A DNA stretch of 64,000 bases from Pseudomonas sp. GOM7 (GTDB lineage Bacteria; Pseudomonadota; Gammaproteobacteria; Pseudomonadales; Pseudomonadaceae). Shown here in pieces: positions 7,320 through 15,998 of this stretch. A program made the position numbers and the translations under genes. The first letter of the stretch is position 1. Every line of letters begins with the position of its first letter. The stretch spans positions 3,782,001 through 3,846,000 of the forward strand of contig NZ_CP113519.1 in the NCBI RefSeq assembly GCF_026723825.1. The letters run 5' to 3'. The notes beneath the pieces are model-generated. The model saw only the letters and a list, made by a program, of their open reading frames with translations, did no database searches and was not told the DNA's origin.

Positions 7320-9155
7320 ATGTTGTTTCGCCGCTTCGAGTCGTTGATCGACGTCTTCAAACCCAGCCCCGATGTCGCACCACCAGCGGGGCTGCTGCGC
7401 TTTTACGGCCACTACCTGAAACAGGTGTGGCCGCTGATGCTGGCCATACTGATCATCGGTTTCTTCGCCGCGCTGATCGAGGTGGCGTTGTTCGCCTTCC
7501 TCGGCCAGTTGATCGACATGGCCCAGGCCAGCATGGATGCCAACAGCTTCTTCGCCGAACATCGGGGCGACCTGCTGTGGATGCTGCTGGTGGCGCTGAT
7601 CATCCGTCCCGTGGTGTTCGGCCTGCACAACCTCTTGGCACACCAGGCGATCAACCCGGGGCTGAGCAACCTGATCCGCTGGCAGAACCACCGCTACGTG
7701 CTCAAGCAGAGCCTGAGCTTCTTCCAGAACGATTTCGCCGGGCGCGTCGCCCAACGGGTGATGCAGACTGGCCCATCACTGCGCGAGTCGGCCATGCAGG
7801 TGATCGACGCCCTGTGGCATGTAGTGGTCTATGCCGGCAGCGCACTGTACCTGTTCGCCGCCGCCGACTTGCGCCTGGTGCTGCCGCTGCTGCTGTGGAT
7901 AGTCGGCTATAGCGCCGCGCTGTGGTACTTCGTGCCGCGCATCAAGGCGCGTTCGGCTGCTGCCTCTGCCGCGCGCTCCAAGGTCATGGGGCGGGTGGTG
8001 GACGGCTACAGCAACATCGCCACGCTCAAGCTGTTCGCCCATTCGCAGGAGGAGGAAAGCTACGCCCGCGAGGCCATGCAGGAACTGCTCGACAAGTTCT
8101 GCCTGCAGTCGCGCACCATCACCGCGCTGGACTTTCTCATCACCTGCATGAACGGCGTGCTGATCGTCGGCACCGGCGCCCTGGCCCTGTGGTTGTGGAG
8201 CCAGACGTTGATCAGCACCGGCGCCATTGCCCTGGCTCTCGGCCTGGTCATCCGCATCAACAACATGTCCGAGTGGATCATGTGGGTGGTCAACGGCATC
8301 TTCGAGAACGTCGGCACCGTGCAGGACGGCATGCAGACCATCGTCCAGCCGCGCCAGGTGCTCGACCGCGAAGACGCCCAGCCGCTCCAGGTAACCCGAG
8401 GTGAGGTACGCTTCGAGGACATCCACTTCCACTACGGCAAGCAAGGCGGCGTGATCGCCGGCCTCGACATCGCCATCCGCCCTGGCGAGAAGATCGGCCT
8501 GGTCGGCCCGTCCGGCGCGGGCAAATCCACCCTGGTCAACTTGCTGTTACGTCTCTACGACCTGGAAAGCGGCCGCATCCTGATCGATGGCCAGGACATC
8601 GCCACGGTCACCCAGGAAAGCCTGCGCGCGCATATCGGCGTGGTCACCCAGGACACCGCCCTGCTGCACCGCTCGATTCGCGACAACCTGCGCTACGGCA
8701 AGCCTGGCGCCAGCGATGAGGAACTCTGGGAAGCCGTGCGCAAGGCGCGTGCCGATACCTTCATCCCCAATCTCGACGATAGCCAGGGCGGGCGCGGCAT
8801 GAATGCGCAGGTGGGCGAACGCGGGGTCAAGCTCTCTGGCGGTCAGCGCCAACGCATCGCCATCGCCCGCGTGCTGCTCAAGGACGCGCCGATCCTGGTA
8901 CTGGACGAAGCCACCTCGGCGTTGGATTCGGAAGTGGAAGCGGCCATCCAGGAAAGTCTGGACAGCCTGATGCAGGGCAAGACGGTGATCGCCATCGCCC
9001 ACCGCCTGTCCACCATCGCGCGCATGGATCGCCTGGTGGTGATCGACCAGGGCCAGGTGATCGAAACCGGCAGCCACGCCGAGCTGATCGCCCGTGGCGG
9101 TCTGTATGCACGCCTGTGGCAGCACCAGACCGGTGGTTTCGTCGGGGTGGATTGA
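7320..9155 (+). CDS. ABC transporter, fused permease and ATPase (half-transporter exporter)
   Basis: The 611-residue exporter half-subunit has a six-helix transmembrane domain in residues about 30-320 and a C-terminal nucleotide-binding domain. The Walker A is GPSGAGKST (about 396-404), the signature LSGGQRQR (about 505) and the Walker B ILVLDEATSALD (about 525). The H-loop is AHRLS (about 560). It should work as a homodimer in the inner membrane, in the manner of MsbA. The substrate cannot be read from sequence. Only the YdjM-like gene is linked. Just after the stop is a 12-bp GC-rich palindrome (9160-9185) that may end transcription. Confidence 0.9.
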   Translation: MLFRRFESLIDVFKPSPDVAPPAGLLRFYGHYLKQVWPLMLAILIIGFFAALIEVALFAFLGQLIDMAQASMDANSFFAEHRGDLLWMLLVALIIRPVVFGLHNLLAHQAINPGLSNLIRWQNHRYVLKQSLSFFQNDFAGRVAQRVMQTGPSLRESAMQVIDALWHVVVYAGSALYLFAAADLRLVLPLLLWIVGYSAALWYFVPRIKARSAAASAARSKVMGRVVDGYSNIATLKLFAHSQEEESYAREAMQELLDKFCLQSRTITALDFLITCMNGVLIVGTGALALWLWSQTLISTGAIALALGLVIRINNMSEWIMWVVNGIFENVGTVQDGMQTIVQPRQVLDREDAQPLQVTRGEVRFEDIHFHYGKQGGVIAGLDIAIRPGEKIGLVGPSGAGKSTLVNLLLRLYDLESGRILIDGQDIATVTQESLRAHIGVVTQDTALLHRSIRDNLRYGKPGASDEELWEAVRKARADTFIPNLDDSQGGRGMNAQVGERGVKLSGGQRQRIAIARVLLKDAPILVLDEATSALDSEVEAAIQESLDSLMQGKTVIAIAHRLSTIARMDRLVVIDQGQVIETGSHAELIARGGLYARLWQHQTGGFVGVD

Positions 9156-9159
9156 GCCC

Positions 9160-9185
9160 CCCCTCTCCCGCAAGCGGGAGAGGGG
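9160..9185. repeat. GC-rich palindrome, CCCCTCTCCCGC arm
   Basis: Arms of 12 bases (9160-9171 and 9174-9185) are perfectly complementary around AA. Related palindromes occur at 9242-9265 and 28369-28392. All three lie between convergent genes, where they could end transcription on both sides or act as REP-like repeats. No T run follows. Confidence 0.7.
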
Positions 9186-9241
9186 CCGGGGGAGAGGGCC
9201 TATCTGACAGATCCGAATGGCCTGAGCCACCCTCTCCCCAG

Positions 9242-9265
9242 CCCTCTCCCATAAATGGGAGAGGG
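9242..9265. repeat. GC-rich palindrome, CCCTCTCCCAT arm
   Basis: Arms CCCTCTCCCAT (9242-9252) and ATGGGAGAGGG (9255-9265) pair perfectly around AA. The same 24-base unit recurs at 28369-28392. A further loose inverted repeat (GGTGGACGA...TCGTCCACC) lies at about 9291-9318 before the helicase stop. Confidence 0.7.
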
Positions 9266-9326
9266 GCAGACCGTGCGTTACCAGCGCAGAACGGTGGACG
9301 AATGAAGCGTCGTCCACCCTACACCG

Positions 9327-10652
9327 CTACTCTGCCGCCGGCTTCTTGCGCTTGAGCGGCGCGCTGCCGTCGGCGCTGACCAGGGCGGAAGGCTTGCCGG
9401 CCGGGCGAGGGCCGGTCTTGCGCTTAGGCGCGGCGGCCTTCTTCGGGTCTTTCTTCTCAGTCTTTTTCTTCTTGCTGCCAGCGGCCTTGCCCGAGGCCTT
9501 GAGGTTCTTCGGCCCCTGGTAGGCGCCTTTCAGTTCCTTGATGGTACGACGCTCGAAACGCTGCTTGAGGTAGCGCTCAATGCTCGACATCAGGTTCCAG
9601 TCGCCATGGCAGATCAGCGACACCGCCAGGCCTTCGCCACCAGCGCGGCCGGTACGACCGATGCGGTGCACGTACTCGTCGCCGGAGCGCGGCATGTCGA
9701 AGTTGATCACCAGATCCAGACCATCGACATCCAGCCCGCGCGCCGCCACATCGGTGGCTACCAGTACCTTGACCGCGCCCTGTCGCAGGCGCTCGATGGC
9801 CAGCTTGCGATCCTTCTGATCCTTCTCGCCGTGCAGCACGAAGGCCTTGACCCCGGCCGCCACCAGCTTGCCGTAGAGACGGTCGGCCTGCACCCGGGTA
9901 TTGGTGAAGACGATGGCCTTGTCATAGGTCTCGTTGGCCAGCAGCCAGTCCACAAGCTGTTCCTTGTGATGATTGTGGTCGGCGGTGATGATCTGCTGGC
10001 GGGTGCCCTCGTTGAGCTGGCTGACGCTGTTGAGCATCAGGTGCTGCGGCTCCTTGAGCACCTTGGCGATCATCTCGCGCAGGCCGTTGCCGCCCGTGGT
10101 GGCGGAGAACAGCAGGGTCTGGTGCGGCCCGCAGGCCTCGGCCAGACGCTGGGCATCCTCGGCGAAGCCCATGTCGAGCATGCGATCGGCCTCGTCGAAC
10201 ACCAGCACTTCGACTTCGTCGAGCGGCAGGTTACCGGCGTTGGCATGCTCGATCAGGCGGCCCGGCGTGCCGATCAGAATGTCGATCTTGCGCATCATCG
10301 CCGCCTGCACCTTGAAGTCCTCGCCGCCGGTGACCAGGCCGGCCTTGAGGAAGGTGTACTGGGCGAAACGCTCGACTTCCTTGAGGGTCTGCTGCGCCAG
10401 CTCGCGGGTCGGCAGCAGGATCAGCGCGCGAATGCTCAGGCGCTGGCGGGAGTTGCCATCGCCGAGCAGGCGGTTGAGCAACGGCAGGACGAAGGCAGCG
10501 GTCTTGCCACTGCCGGTCTGGGCGATCACGCGCAGATCCTTGCCCTCCAGCGCCAGTGGAATGGCAGCCGCCTGCACGGGCGTCGGCTCGACGAAATTGA
10601 GCTCGGCCACGGCTTTGAGCAGACGTTCATGCAGGGCGAATTGGGCAAACAC
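9327..10652 (-). CDS. DEAD-box ATP-dependent RNA helicase
   Basis: The protein is 441 residues from a GTG start at 10652. The GTG gives VFAQFALHERLLKAVAELNF, the typical start of this group, and a GAGG lies about 10 bases before it; the longer open frame adds 26 unrelated residues. Motifs in order are the Q motif (PTPVQAAAIP), motif I AQTGSGKT (44-51), PTRELAQQ, TPGRL, DEAD (VLVFDEADRMLDMGF), SAT, VFTNTR, TDVAARGLD and HRIGRTGR. The C-terminal 80 residues are a Lys/Ala/Pro-rich basic tail that probably helps RNA binding. The role is likely ribosome assembly or mRNA turnover (SrmB/RhlE-like); the exact paralogue is not certain. Confidence 0.92.
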   Translation of the reverse strand: MFAQFALHERLLKAVAELNFVEPTPVQAAAIPLALEGKDLRVIAQTGSGKTAAFVLPLLNRLLGDGNSRQRLSIRALILLPTRELAQQTLKEVERFAQYTFLKAGLVTGGEDFKVQAAMMRKIDILIGTPGRLIEHANAGNLPLDEVEVLVFDEADRMLDMGFAEDAQRLAEACGPHQTLLFSATTGGNGLREMIAKVLKEPQHLMLNSVSQLNEGTRQQIITADHNHHKEQLVDWLLANETYDKAIVFTNTRVQADRLYGKLVAAGVKAFVLHGEKDQKDRKLAIERLRQGAVKVLVATDVAARGLDVDGLDLVINFDMPRSGDEYVHRIGRTGRAGGEGLAVSLICHGDWNLMSSIERYLKQRFERRTIKELKGAYQGPKNLKASGKAAGSKKKKTEKKDPKKAAAPKRKTGPRPAGKPSALVSADGSAPLKRKKPAAE

Positions 10653-10828
10653 GGCAACACTACCTCGAAGGATCGACAAAACGGTGCATAGCCTAACGGT
10701 TTCCGGCGTCCGGGCCGAGTTTCTTTGCACTCGCCCCCCGATTAACAGCGCGATCAGGGCTAACCTTCACAGGAACCGAAACCGCATACCGAGCGTCGAA
10801 TTGACATCACACCACGGGAGCGTCCCTC

Positions 10829-11239
10829 ATGCCGAAGAAACCTCACGCCGCTGTATGCCTTGGCCTGTGCGCCTTGCTGGCTGCCTCCCCGCTGCTCGCC
10901 GCACCACCGCCAGGCAAGGGCAATCCGCATAAGGGCGGTCACGACGAGGTGCAACTCGACATGCGCGGCCCCAGCGTGGACATCGGCCAGGTGCGTATCG
11001 TGCTGGGCGAAAATCGCCAACTGATCGGCCCGAGCCCCTCCCTGCCGCCCGGTATCGCCAAGAACCTGGCCCGCGGCAAGCCTCTGCCACCTGGTATTGC
11101 CAAGAACTTCGACAGCCGCCTGTCGGCACGCTTGCCCCACTACGAGGGTTACGAGTGGAAGCAGGTGGGCAGCGACGTGGTGCTGGTAGCGGTGGCCACG
11201 GGCATCGTCTACGAGATCCTGCGCAATGTGCTGAACTGA
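10829..11239 (+). CDS. CigR/RcnB-type secreted protein
   Basis: The 136-residue protein has a signal peptide (about 1-25, ending LLAA|PPPGKG). A Gly/His/Lys-rich linker follows, then a repeated motif, LPPGIAKN at about residues 72-79 and 90-97. The C-terminus is hydrophobic (VVLVAVATGIVYEILRNVL). The repeated PPGIAKN unit and this ending are typical of the RcnB-fold proteins annotated as anti-virulence regulator CigR in pseudomonads. Location is periplasmic or membrane-associated; its function here is unknown. GGGAG lies 8 bases before the ATG. Confidence 0.75.
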   Translation: MPKKPHAAVCLGLCALLAASPLLAAPPPGKGNPHKGGHDEVQLDMRGPSVDIGQVRIVLGENRQLIGPSPSLPPGIAKNLARGKPLPPGIAKNFDSRLSARLPHYEGYEWKQVGSDVVLVAVATGIVYEILRNVLN

Positions 11240-11332
11240 CAGGCTGCTCCTGCCGACCAGCGGTACGGCGGCTGGCGAACTTGTCCTCGGTGTACCACTC
11301 CAACGCCAACACCCGCCCTTCGCGGAGGCAGG

Positions 11333-11911
11333 ATGCAGCCCTCACTGATCTACCACGTCACCTCCAGTCTGGACGGCTATATCGCGCGTCCGGACGGCAG
11401 CCTCGACTGGCTCGAGAGCGAACGCCAGGCGGACGAGGAAAACTGCTTCCAGCAGTTCTACGCCGGGATCGACTCGCTGCTGATGGGGCGCATGGCCTAT
11501 GAGGCCCTGCTGGCCAAGGGCGGCCCCTGGCCCTACCCCGGCAAGCCCTGCGTGGTGCTGACCCGCTCGGCCCTGCGGCGGCCCTGCGCAGAAGTGCAAT
11601 TGACCCACTGCACCCCGAGCCAGGCCATGGCGGTATTGCGCGAGGCAGGCCTGCAGCGCACCTGGCTGCTGGGCGGCAGCACCCTGGCGGGCAACTGTCA
11701 CGCTGCCGGATTGATCGACGAAGTGCTGATCAACCTCACACCCTGCCTGCTCGGCGCCGGCATCCGCCTGTTCGCCACCGGGCTGGAACGCAACCTGGAA
11801 TTATGCGAACAGCGCCGCTTCAACAGTGGCGTCATCCAGTTGCACTACCGGGTGAACAACCCCTACAGCCAACTCATGCCGCTGTCCGACGCCCGCCACA
11901 GTGCCGCCTGA
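11333..11911 (+). CDS. Dihydrofolate-reductase-fold oxidoreductase (RibD C-terminal-like)
   Basis: The 192-residue protein has the DHFR/RibD-C fold signature: LIYHVTSSLDGYIARPDGS at the start, SLLMGRMAYEAL for the nucleotide-binding loop, and WLLGGSTLAGNCHAAGLIDE in the C-terminal half. Such stand-alone proteins are presumed NAD(P)H-dependent reductases with unknown substrate. A GGAGG lies just 4 bases before the ATG. The stop codon directly abuts the stop of the convergent transporter gene with no spacer. Confidence 0.85.
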   Translation: MQPSLIYHVTSSLDGYIARPDGSLDWLESERQADEENCFQQFYAGIDSLLMGRMAYEALLAKGGPWPYPGKPCVVLTRSALRRPCAEVQLTHCTPSQAMAVLREAGLQRTWLLGGSTLAGNCHAAGLIDEVLINLTPCLLGAGIRLFATGLERNLELCEQRRFNSGVIQLHYRVNNPYSQLMPLSDARHSAA

Positions 11912-12802
11912 TCAACCCGCGCCCTGCTTGCGCAGCAAGCGCGCACTGTCCCAGCCCACCAGCAATACCGCCAGCCAGATCGGCAGATAGGTCAGCCACT
12001 GCGCGGCATCGAAGCGCTCCCCCAGCACCAGCAACGCCACGGCGAACAACAGCACCGGCTCGACGTAGCTGAGGATGCCGAACAGCCCCATGGGCAACAG
12101 TCGGCTCGATGCCATCATCGAGGCGAACGCCAGGGTGCCGATCAGCGCCATGCCCGGCATCAGCAACCAGAGTTCAGGCTTGTTGGCGAAGGCATTGGCC
12201 GGGCCATACGCGACGATCAGCCAGATGGCCAGTGGCGCCAGTATGAGCATCTCCAGCACGAAGCCGGACAGCGCATCCAGACGCATCCAACGACGCAGCA
12301 TCATGTAGGGCGGGTAACCCACTGCGGTGATCAGCGTCAGCCAGGAAAACGCCTGAGTGCGCCATAGCTCGTGCAACACGCCGAGCACGGCGCAGATTAC
12401 CGCCAGGCGCTGCAAGGGACGCAGACGCTCGCCGTAGAACAGCCGGCCGCTGAGCACCAGCGCCAGCGGCAGGAGGAAATAGCCCATGGATACGTCCAGC
12501 ATCTTCCCCGCCAGCGGCGCCCAGAGAAACAGCCCCCACTGCACACCGATCAGTGCAGCGGCCAATGGACAGGCGGCCAGCAGCAGCGGCTCACGGCGCA
12601 AACGGCCGAAGGTTTCGCGCAGCAACGCACTCTGCCGCGTCAATACCACCAGCAACAATACCAGGGGAATCGACCAGAGCACGCGCTGGGCGAAGATCTG
12701 TATGCCGTCGAGCGGCGCCAGCCAGGGCACATAGCCCGGCATCATGGCAAACAGCACCGAGGCGCCTACCGACAGCGCCACGCCGCGCCCGGACAAATGC
12801 AT
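11912..12802 (-). CDS. rarD: RarD-type EamA transporter
   Basis: The 296-residue polytopic membrane protein has about ten hydrophobic helices and starts GVALSVGASVLFAMMPGYVP, as RarD proteins do. RarD belongs to the drug/metabolite transporter superfamily; its substrate is not established. It is the second gene of a two-transporter operon: the upstream gene ends and this one starts in TGATG, so translation is probably coupled. The 10-helix pattern and YGERLRPLQ segment are intact. Confidence 0.82.
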   Translation of the reverse strand: MHLSGRGVALSVGASVLFAMMPGYVPWLAPLDGIQIFAQRVLWSIPLVLLLVVLTRQSALLRETFGRLRREPLLLAACPLAAALIGVQWGLFLWAPLAGKMLDVSMGYFLLPLALVLSGRLFYGERLRPLQRLAVICAVLGVLHELWRTQAFSWLTLITAVGYPPYMMLRRWMRLDALSGFVLEMLILAPLAIWLIVAYGPANAFANKPELWLLMPGMALIGTLAFASMMASSRLLPMGLFGILSYVEPVLLFAVALLVLGERFDAAQWLTYLPIWLAVLLVGWDSARLLRKQGAG

Positions 12803-13674
12803 CAGGCTACGCTCCCGTGCACGGCCCGGGCCCGTCCGAGCCGTGCCAGCGGCAGCGAGGCAGCGATCACCAGCCCGCCCAGGGCCAGACTCAGCAGGTC
12901 GGCGTCATGGTTCCAGATCAGCAGGTTGACCAGCAGCCCGGCCGGTACCAGGGCATTGTTCATCACCGCCAGAGTGCCGGCATCGACCAAGCTGGCGCCC
13001 TTGTTCCACCAATACAGACCAAGCCCGGACGCCATCACGCCGAGCCAGCCGAGCACACCCCATTGCAGCGCCGTCGTCGGCAGGCGCTCGGCATTGCCCA
13101 GCAGCAGGAAGGCCGGCAAGGCCACCAGCAAGGCGCCCAGGTAGAAGAAGCCGAAGCGATGGTACTGCGGCCCCTCACTGGGATGGCGCAGCAGCAGATG
13201 TTTGTACAGCACCTGGCCGGCGGCGAAGGTGAAGTTGGCCAGTTGCAGCAGCAGAAAGCCGAACAGGAAACCCGGGCTGATGCCGTCGTAACGGATGATG
13301 CCTGCGCCGAGCACCGCCACCCCCGCTGCTACCAGCGCCCAGGGGTTGAAGCGTCGGTTCAGGGCATCCTCGATCAGAGTCACGTGCAAGGGAGTGAGGA
13401 TGGTGAACAGCAACACCTCCGGCACGCTGAGCACGGCGAAGCTCAGGTACAGGCAGACGTAGGTGATGCCGAACTGCAAGGCACCGATCAGCAGCATGCC
13501 GCGCACGAAGGCCGGCGCATGGCCGCGCCAATGCGTCAGCGGCACGAACAACAGGCCGGCAATGAGAATGCGAGTGAGCACGGCGAAATAACTGTCGACC
13601 CGGCCAGCCAGGTATTCACCGATCAGGCTGAAGGAAAAGGCCCACAGCAGGGTCACAATCCACAGATATCGCAC
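12802..13674 (-). CDS. EamA-family transporter
   Basis: The 290-residue protein has ten predicted membrane helices in two EamA halves. A GTG start at 13674 (reading RYLWIVTLLWAFSFSLIGEY) is preferred because GGAGG lies 5 bases before it. The longest open frame would start 22 codons earlier without a site. Likely an inner-membrane metabolite exporter of the carboxylate/amine DMT group. Its stop overlaps the rarD-like start, so the two form an operon. Confidence 0.83.
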   Translation of the reverse strand: MRYLWIVTLLWAFSFSLIGEYLAGRVDSYFAVLTRILIAGLLFVPLTHWRGHAPAFVRGMLLIGALQFGITYVCLYLSFAVLSVPEVLLFTILTPLHVTLIEDALNRRFNPWALVAAGVAVLGAGIIRYDGISPGFLFGFLLLQLANFTFAAGQVLYKHLLLRHPSEGPQYHRFGFFYLGALLVALPAFLLLGNAERLPTTALQWGVLGWLGVMASGLGLYWWNKGASLVDAGTLAVMNNALVPAGLLVNLLIWNHDADLLSLALGGLVIAASLPLARLGRARAVHGSVA

Positions 13675-13877
13675 GGCCACCTCCGGAAGAAGGCGGCGAC
13701 CATAGCGCGTTCGGCAAAGGCGGACAATCCACAACTGCACAGCTTATGCAGGGCTACAGACTCGCCAACCGAGTAGCCAGGATGCAATCCGGGACAGCCA
13801 GGCGCGGTCTTGTGTATCGGTGCGCACAGCGCACCCTACAGGGCAGCCCCCGCACCTGCGCGAAGCGACAACAAAAA

Positions 13878-13904
13878 GCCGGCCACCCCAAGGGCATGAC
13901 CGGC
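13878..13904 (-). terminator. Rho-independent terminator after azoR
   Basis: On the minus strand, GCCGG...CCGGC with an extended inner stem (TGCCC/GGGTGG) is followed by TTTTTG. It lies about 40 bases past the azoreductase stop. Just left of it, 13770-13860 holds a decayed copy of the GTAGCC..GGATGCAATCCGGG repeat. Confidence 0.75.
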
Positions 13905-13945
13905 AGCAATACCCGCAAGCGGGCACTCAGGAGAGTCGAACGTGA

Positions 13946-14545
13946 TCAGACCACTTCGGCCAGCTTGGCCTTGGCCTGGGCCAGGCCCTTCTCCACGAAC
14001 TCGCCACCCATGTTCATGCCTTCGGCATGGATGAACTGCACATCGTGAATACCAATGAAGGCCAGTACCTGGCGCAGGTAGGGTTCCTGGTGATCCAGGG
14101 CGCTGCCGGCATAAATGCCGCCACGGGCAGTCAGCACGATGGCACGCTTGCCGGTCAGCAGACCTTGCGGGCCGGTTTCCGTGTACTTGAAAGTCACCCC
14201 GGCACGCAGCACGTGATCGAGCCAGGTCTTGAGGGTGCTGGGAATGGCGAAGTTGTACATCGGTGCAGCCAGCACCAGCACGTCAGCGGCCAGCAGCTCT
14301 TCGGTCAGCTCATTGGAGCGTGCCAGCGCGGCCTTCTCCGCCGCGCTCTGCTGCTCGGCCGGGGTCATCCAGCCACCCAGCAGAGTCAGATCCAGGTGCG
14401 GCAGCGGGTTGGCCGCCACGTCACGTACCTGAACCTGGTCGGCCGGGTTGGCGGCCTGCCACTGGGCGATGAACTGCTGGGTCAGCTCGCGGGACACCGA
14501 GCCTTGTTGACGAGCACTGCTTTCGATAACCAGAACGCGGGACAT
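13946..14545 (-). CDS. azoR: FMN-dependent NADH-azoreductase
   Basis: The 199-residue flavodoxin-fold protein starts MSRVLVIESSARQQGSVSRE. It has the FMN-binding APMYNFAIPSTLKTWLDHVLRAG segment and the TARGGIY loop of AzoR/NQO1-type enzymes. It reduces azo dyes and quinones with NAD(P)H in the cytosol. The ATG at 14545 has GGAG 8 bases upstream; the longer frame adds 18 extra residues. The position next to a small secreted protein, a LysR gene, a hydrolase and ppiA matches the P. aeruginosa azoR3 neighbourhood as I remember it. Confidence 0.9.
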   Translation of the reverse strand: MSRVLVIESSARQQGSVSRELTQQFIAQWQAANPADQVQVRDVAANPLPHLDLTLLGGWMTPAEQQSAAEKAALARSNELTEELLAADVLVLAAPMYNFAIPSTLKTWLDHVLRAGVTFKYTETGPQGLLTGKRAIVLTARGGIYAGSALDHQEPYLRQVLAFIGIHDVQFIHAEGMNMGGEFVEKGLAQAKAKLAEVV

Positions 14546-14680
14546 GATAAGGACTCCATCGAAGTGGGTGGGTGTCGATGGAGCGCAGGTTACGCCCACA
14601 CCTATCGATGAAAAAGAGCAAATATCCGCTTACATATATCGATAAAGTTGATTTGATCAACAAGCAGCGCTAGCCTCGAC

Positions 14681-14998
14681 TTACTTGGGCTTGCAGGTCA
14701 GATCCACCCTTAGACGGATGACGCTACGGCTGAACCTGACCACCAGGTTGTTGTTGGCTCCGGGTGCCAGGCTGGCCTGACGGATACGCGGCGCCTCCGG
14801 GCCATTGCGGAACACGGCCTTGCACTCGGCGTCGCGCTGGCCGTAGTTGTAGAGCATCAACCCCGCGATGTTGTGGTCGACGTCCTGGGTGGTAGCCGAT
14901 ACCTCGGCGCCATTGAGCTGCTTCTCCAGTTCGATGGGATAAGCATGGGCACCCAGTGGCAAGCCCATGAGCAACAGCAGACAACCTAGTTTTTTCAT
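14681..14998 (-). CDS. Small secreted protein of unknown function
   Basis: The 105-residue protein has a clear signal peptide (MKKLGCLLLLMGLPLGAHA|YP). The mature part is about 86 residues with two cysteines (DAECKA and LTCKP), probably a disulfide. It is divergent from the LysR gene at 15064 across a 65-base region with a perfect palindrome. Homologues in pseudomonads are, I believe, sometimes mislabelled '3-phosphoglycerate kinase'; nothing in the sequence supports a kinase. I do not recognise a domain. Confidence 0.8.
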   Translation of the reverse strand: MKKLGCLLLLMGLPLGAHAYPIELEKQLNGAEVSATTQDVDHNIAGLMLYNYGQRDAECKAVFRNGPEAPRIRQASLAPGANNNLVVRFSRSVIRLRVDLTCKPK

Positions 14999-15020
14999 GC
15001 GCTGTTCTCCGACAGAAGAA

Positions 15021-15037
15021 TGCCAGTTTAACTGGCA
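15021..15037. promoter_or_regulatory. Perfect 17-bp palindrome, candidate LysR operator
   Basis: TGCCAGTTTAACTGGCA is a perfect inverted repeat with a single central base. It sits midway between the divergent starts at 14998 and 15064, the classic place for a LysR-type autoregulatory site controlling both genes. Confidence 0.6.
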
Positions 15038-15063
15038 ATGAGCCCCAACAGCAGGATGAGGTA

Positions 15064-15990
15064 ATGAAGGTACCCCGCGTAACCCTGGATCAATGGCGAA
15101 CCTTGCAGGCCGTGGTAGATCAGGGCGGCTTCGCCCAAGCCGCCGAAGTGCTGCACCGCTCGCAATCCTCGGTCAGCTACACCGTGGCGCGCATGCAGGA
15201 GCAGCTCGGCGTGCCGCTGCTGCGCATCGATGGACGCAAGGCGGTGCTCACCGTGGCCGGTGACGTGCTGCTGCGCCGCTCGCGGCACCTGGTCAAGCAG
15301 GCCAGCCAGCTCGAGGAACTGGCCCACCACATGGAACAGGGCTGGGAAGCCGAAGTGCGCCTGGTGGTGGATGCCGCCTACCCCACGGCCAACCTGGTGC
15401 GCGCCCTGTCGGCCTTCATGCCGCAAAGCCGTGGCTGCCGCGTGCGCCTGCGCGAGGAGGTGCTTTCGGGGGTCGAGGAAGTGCTGCTCGAAGGCACCGC
15501 CGACCTGGCCATCAGCGCCCTGAACATCACCGGCCACCTGGGCATCGAGCTGAGCGAGGTGGAATTCGTCGCCGTCGCCCACCCAGAACACCCGCTGCAT
15601 CGCCTGCAACGCGAACTGAATTTCCAGGATCTGGAAGGCCAGATGCAGGTCGTCACCCGTGACAGTGGCCGCCTGCAACCGCGTGATGCCGGCTGGCTGG
15701 GTGCCGAGCAACGCTGGACGGTGGGCAGCCTGCCGACCGCGCGCACTTTCGTCAGCAGCGGCCTGGGCTTTGCCTGGCTGCCGCGCCATCTGATCACCCG
15801 CGAATTGCAGGAGGGCCTGCTCAAGCCTCTGCCCCTGAGCCAGGGCGGCGTGCGCAAACCACGCTTCTTCCTCTATAACAACAAGGATCGTGCGCTCGGC
15901 CCGGCCACGCAGATCCTCATCGAGCTGATCAAGAACTTCGACTGCGCGCCTCTCGATGCCCCCTTCGCCGCACCGCAGTCGAGCACCTGA
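15064..15990 (+). CDS. LysR-family transcriptional regulator
   Basis: The 308-residue protein has an N-terminal winged helix-turn-helix (residues about 7-66, FAQAAEVLHRSQSSVSYTVARM). A LysR substrate-binding domain follows (about 95-290). It is divergent from a small secreted protein gene and close to azoR. A hydrolase gene follows after 8 bases on the same strand, then ppiA, so the three may be co-transcribed. The ligand is unknown. Confidence 0.9.
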   Translation: MKVPRVTLDQWRTLQAVVDQGGFAQAAEVLHRSQSSVSYTVARMQEQLGVPLLRIDGRKAVLTVAGDVLLRRSRHLVKQASQLEELAHHMEQGWEAEVRLVVDAAYPTANLVRALSAFMPQSRGCRVRLREEVLSGVEEVLLEGTADLAISALNITGHLGIELSEVEFVAVAHPEHPLHRLQRELNFQDLEGQMQVVTRDSGRLQPRDAGWLGAEQRWTVGSLPTARTFVSSGLGFAWLPRHLITRELQEGLLKPLPLSQGGVRKPRFFLYNNKDRALGPATQILIELIKNFDCAPLDAPFAAPQSST

Positions 15991-15998
15991 GGCGCTCC

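Noticed and set aside
14642..14662. TTGATTTGATCAA upstream of azoR as an Anr/FNR box
   Set aside because: The spacing between the halves is three, not four, so it does not fit the consensus.
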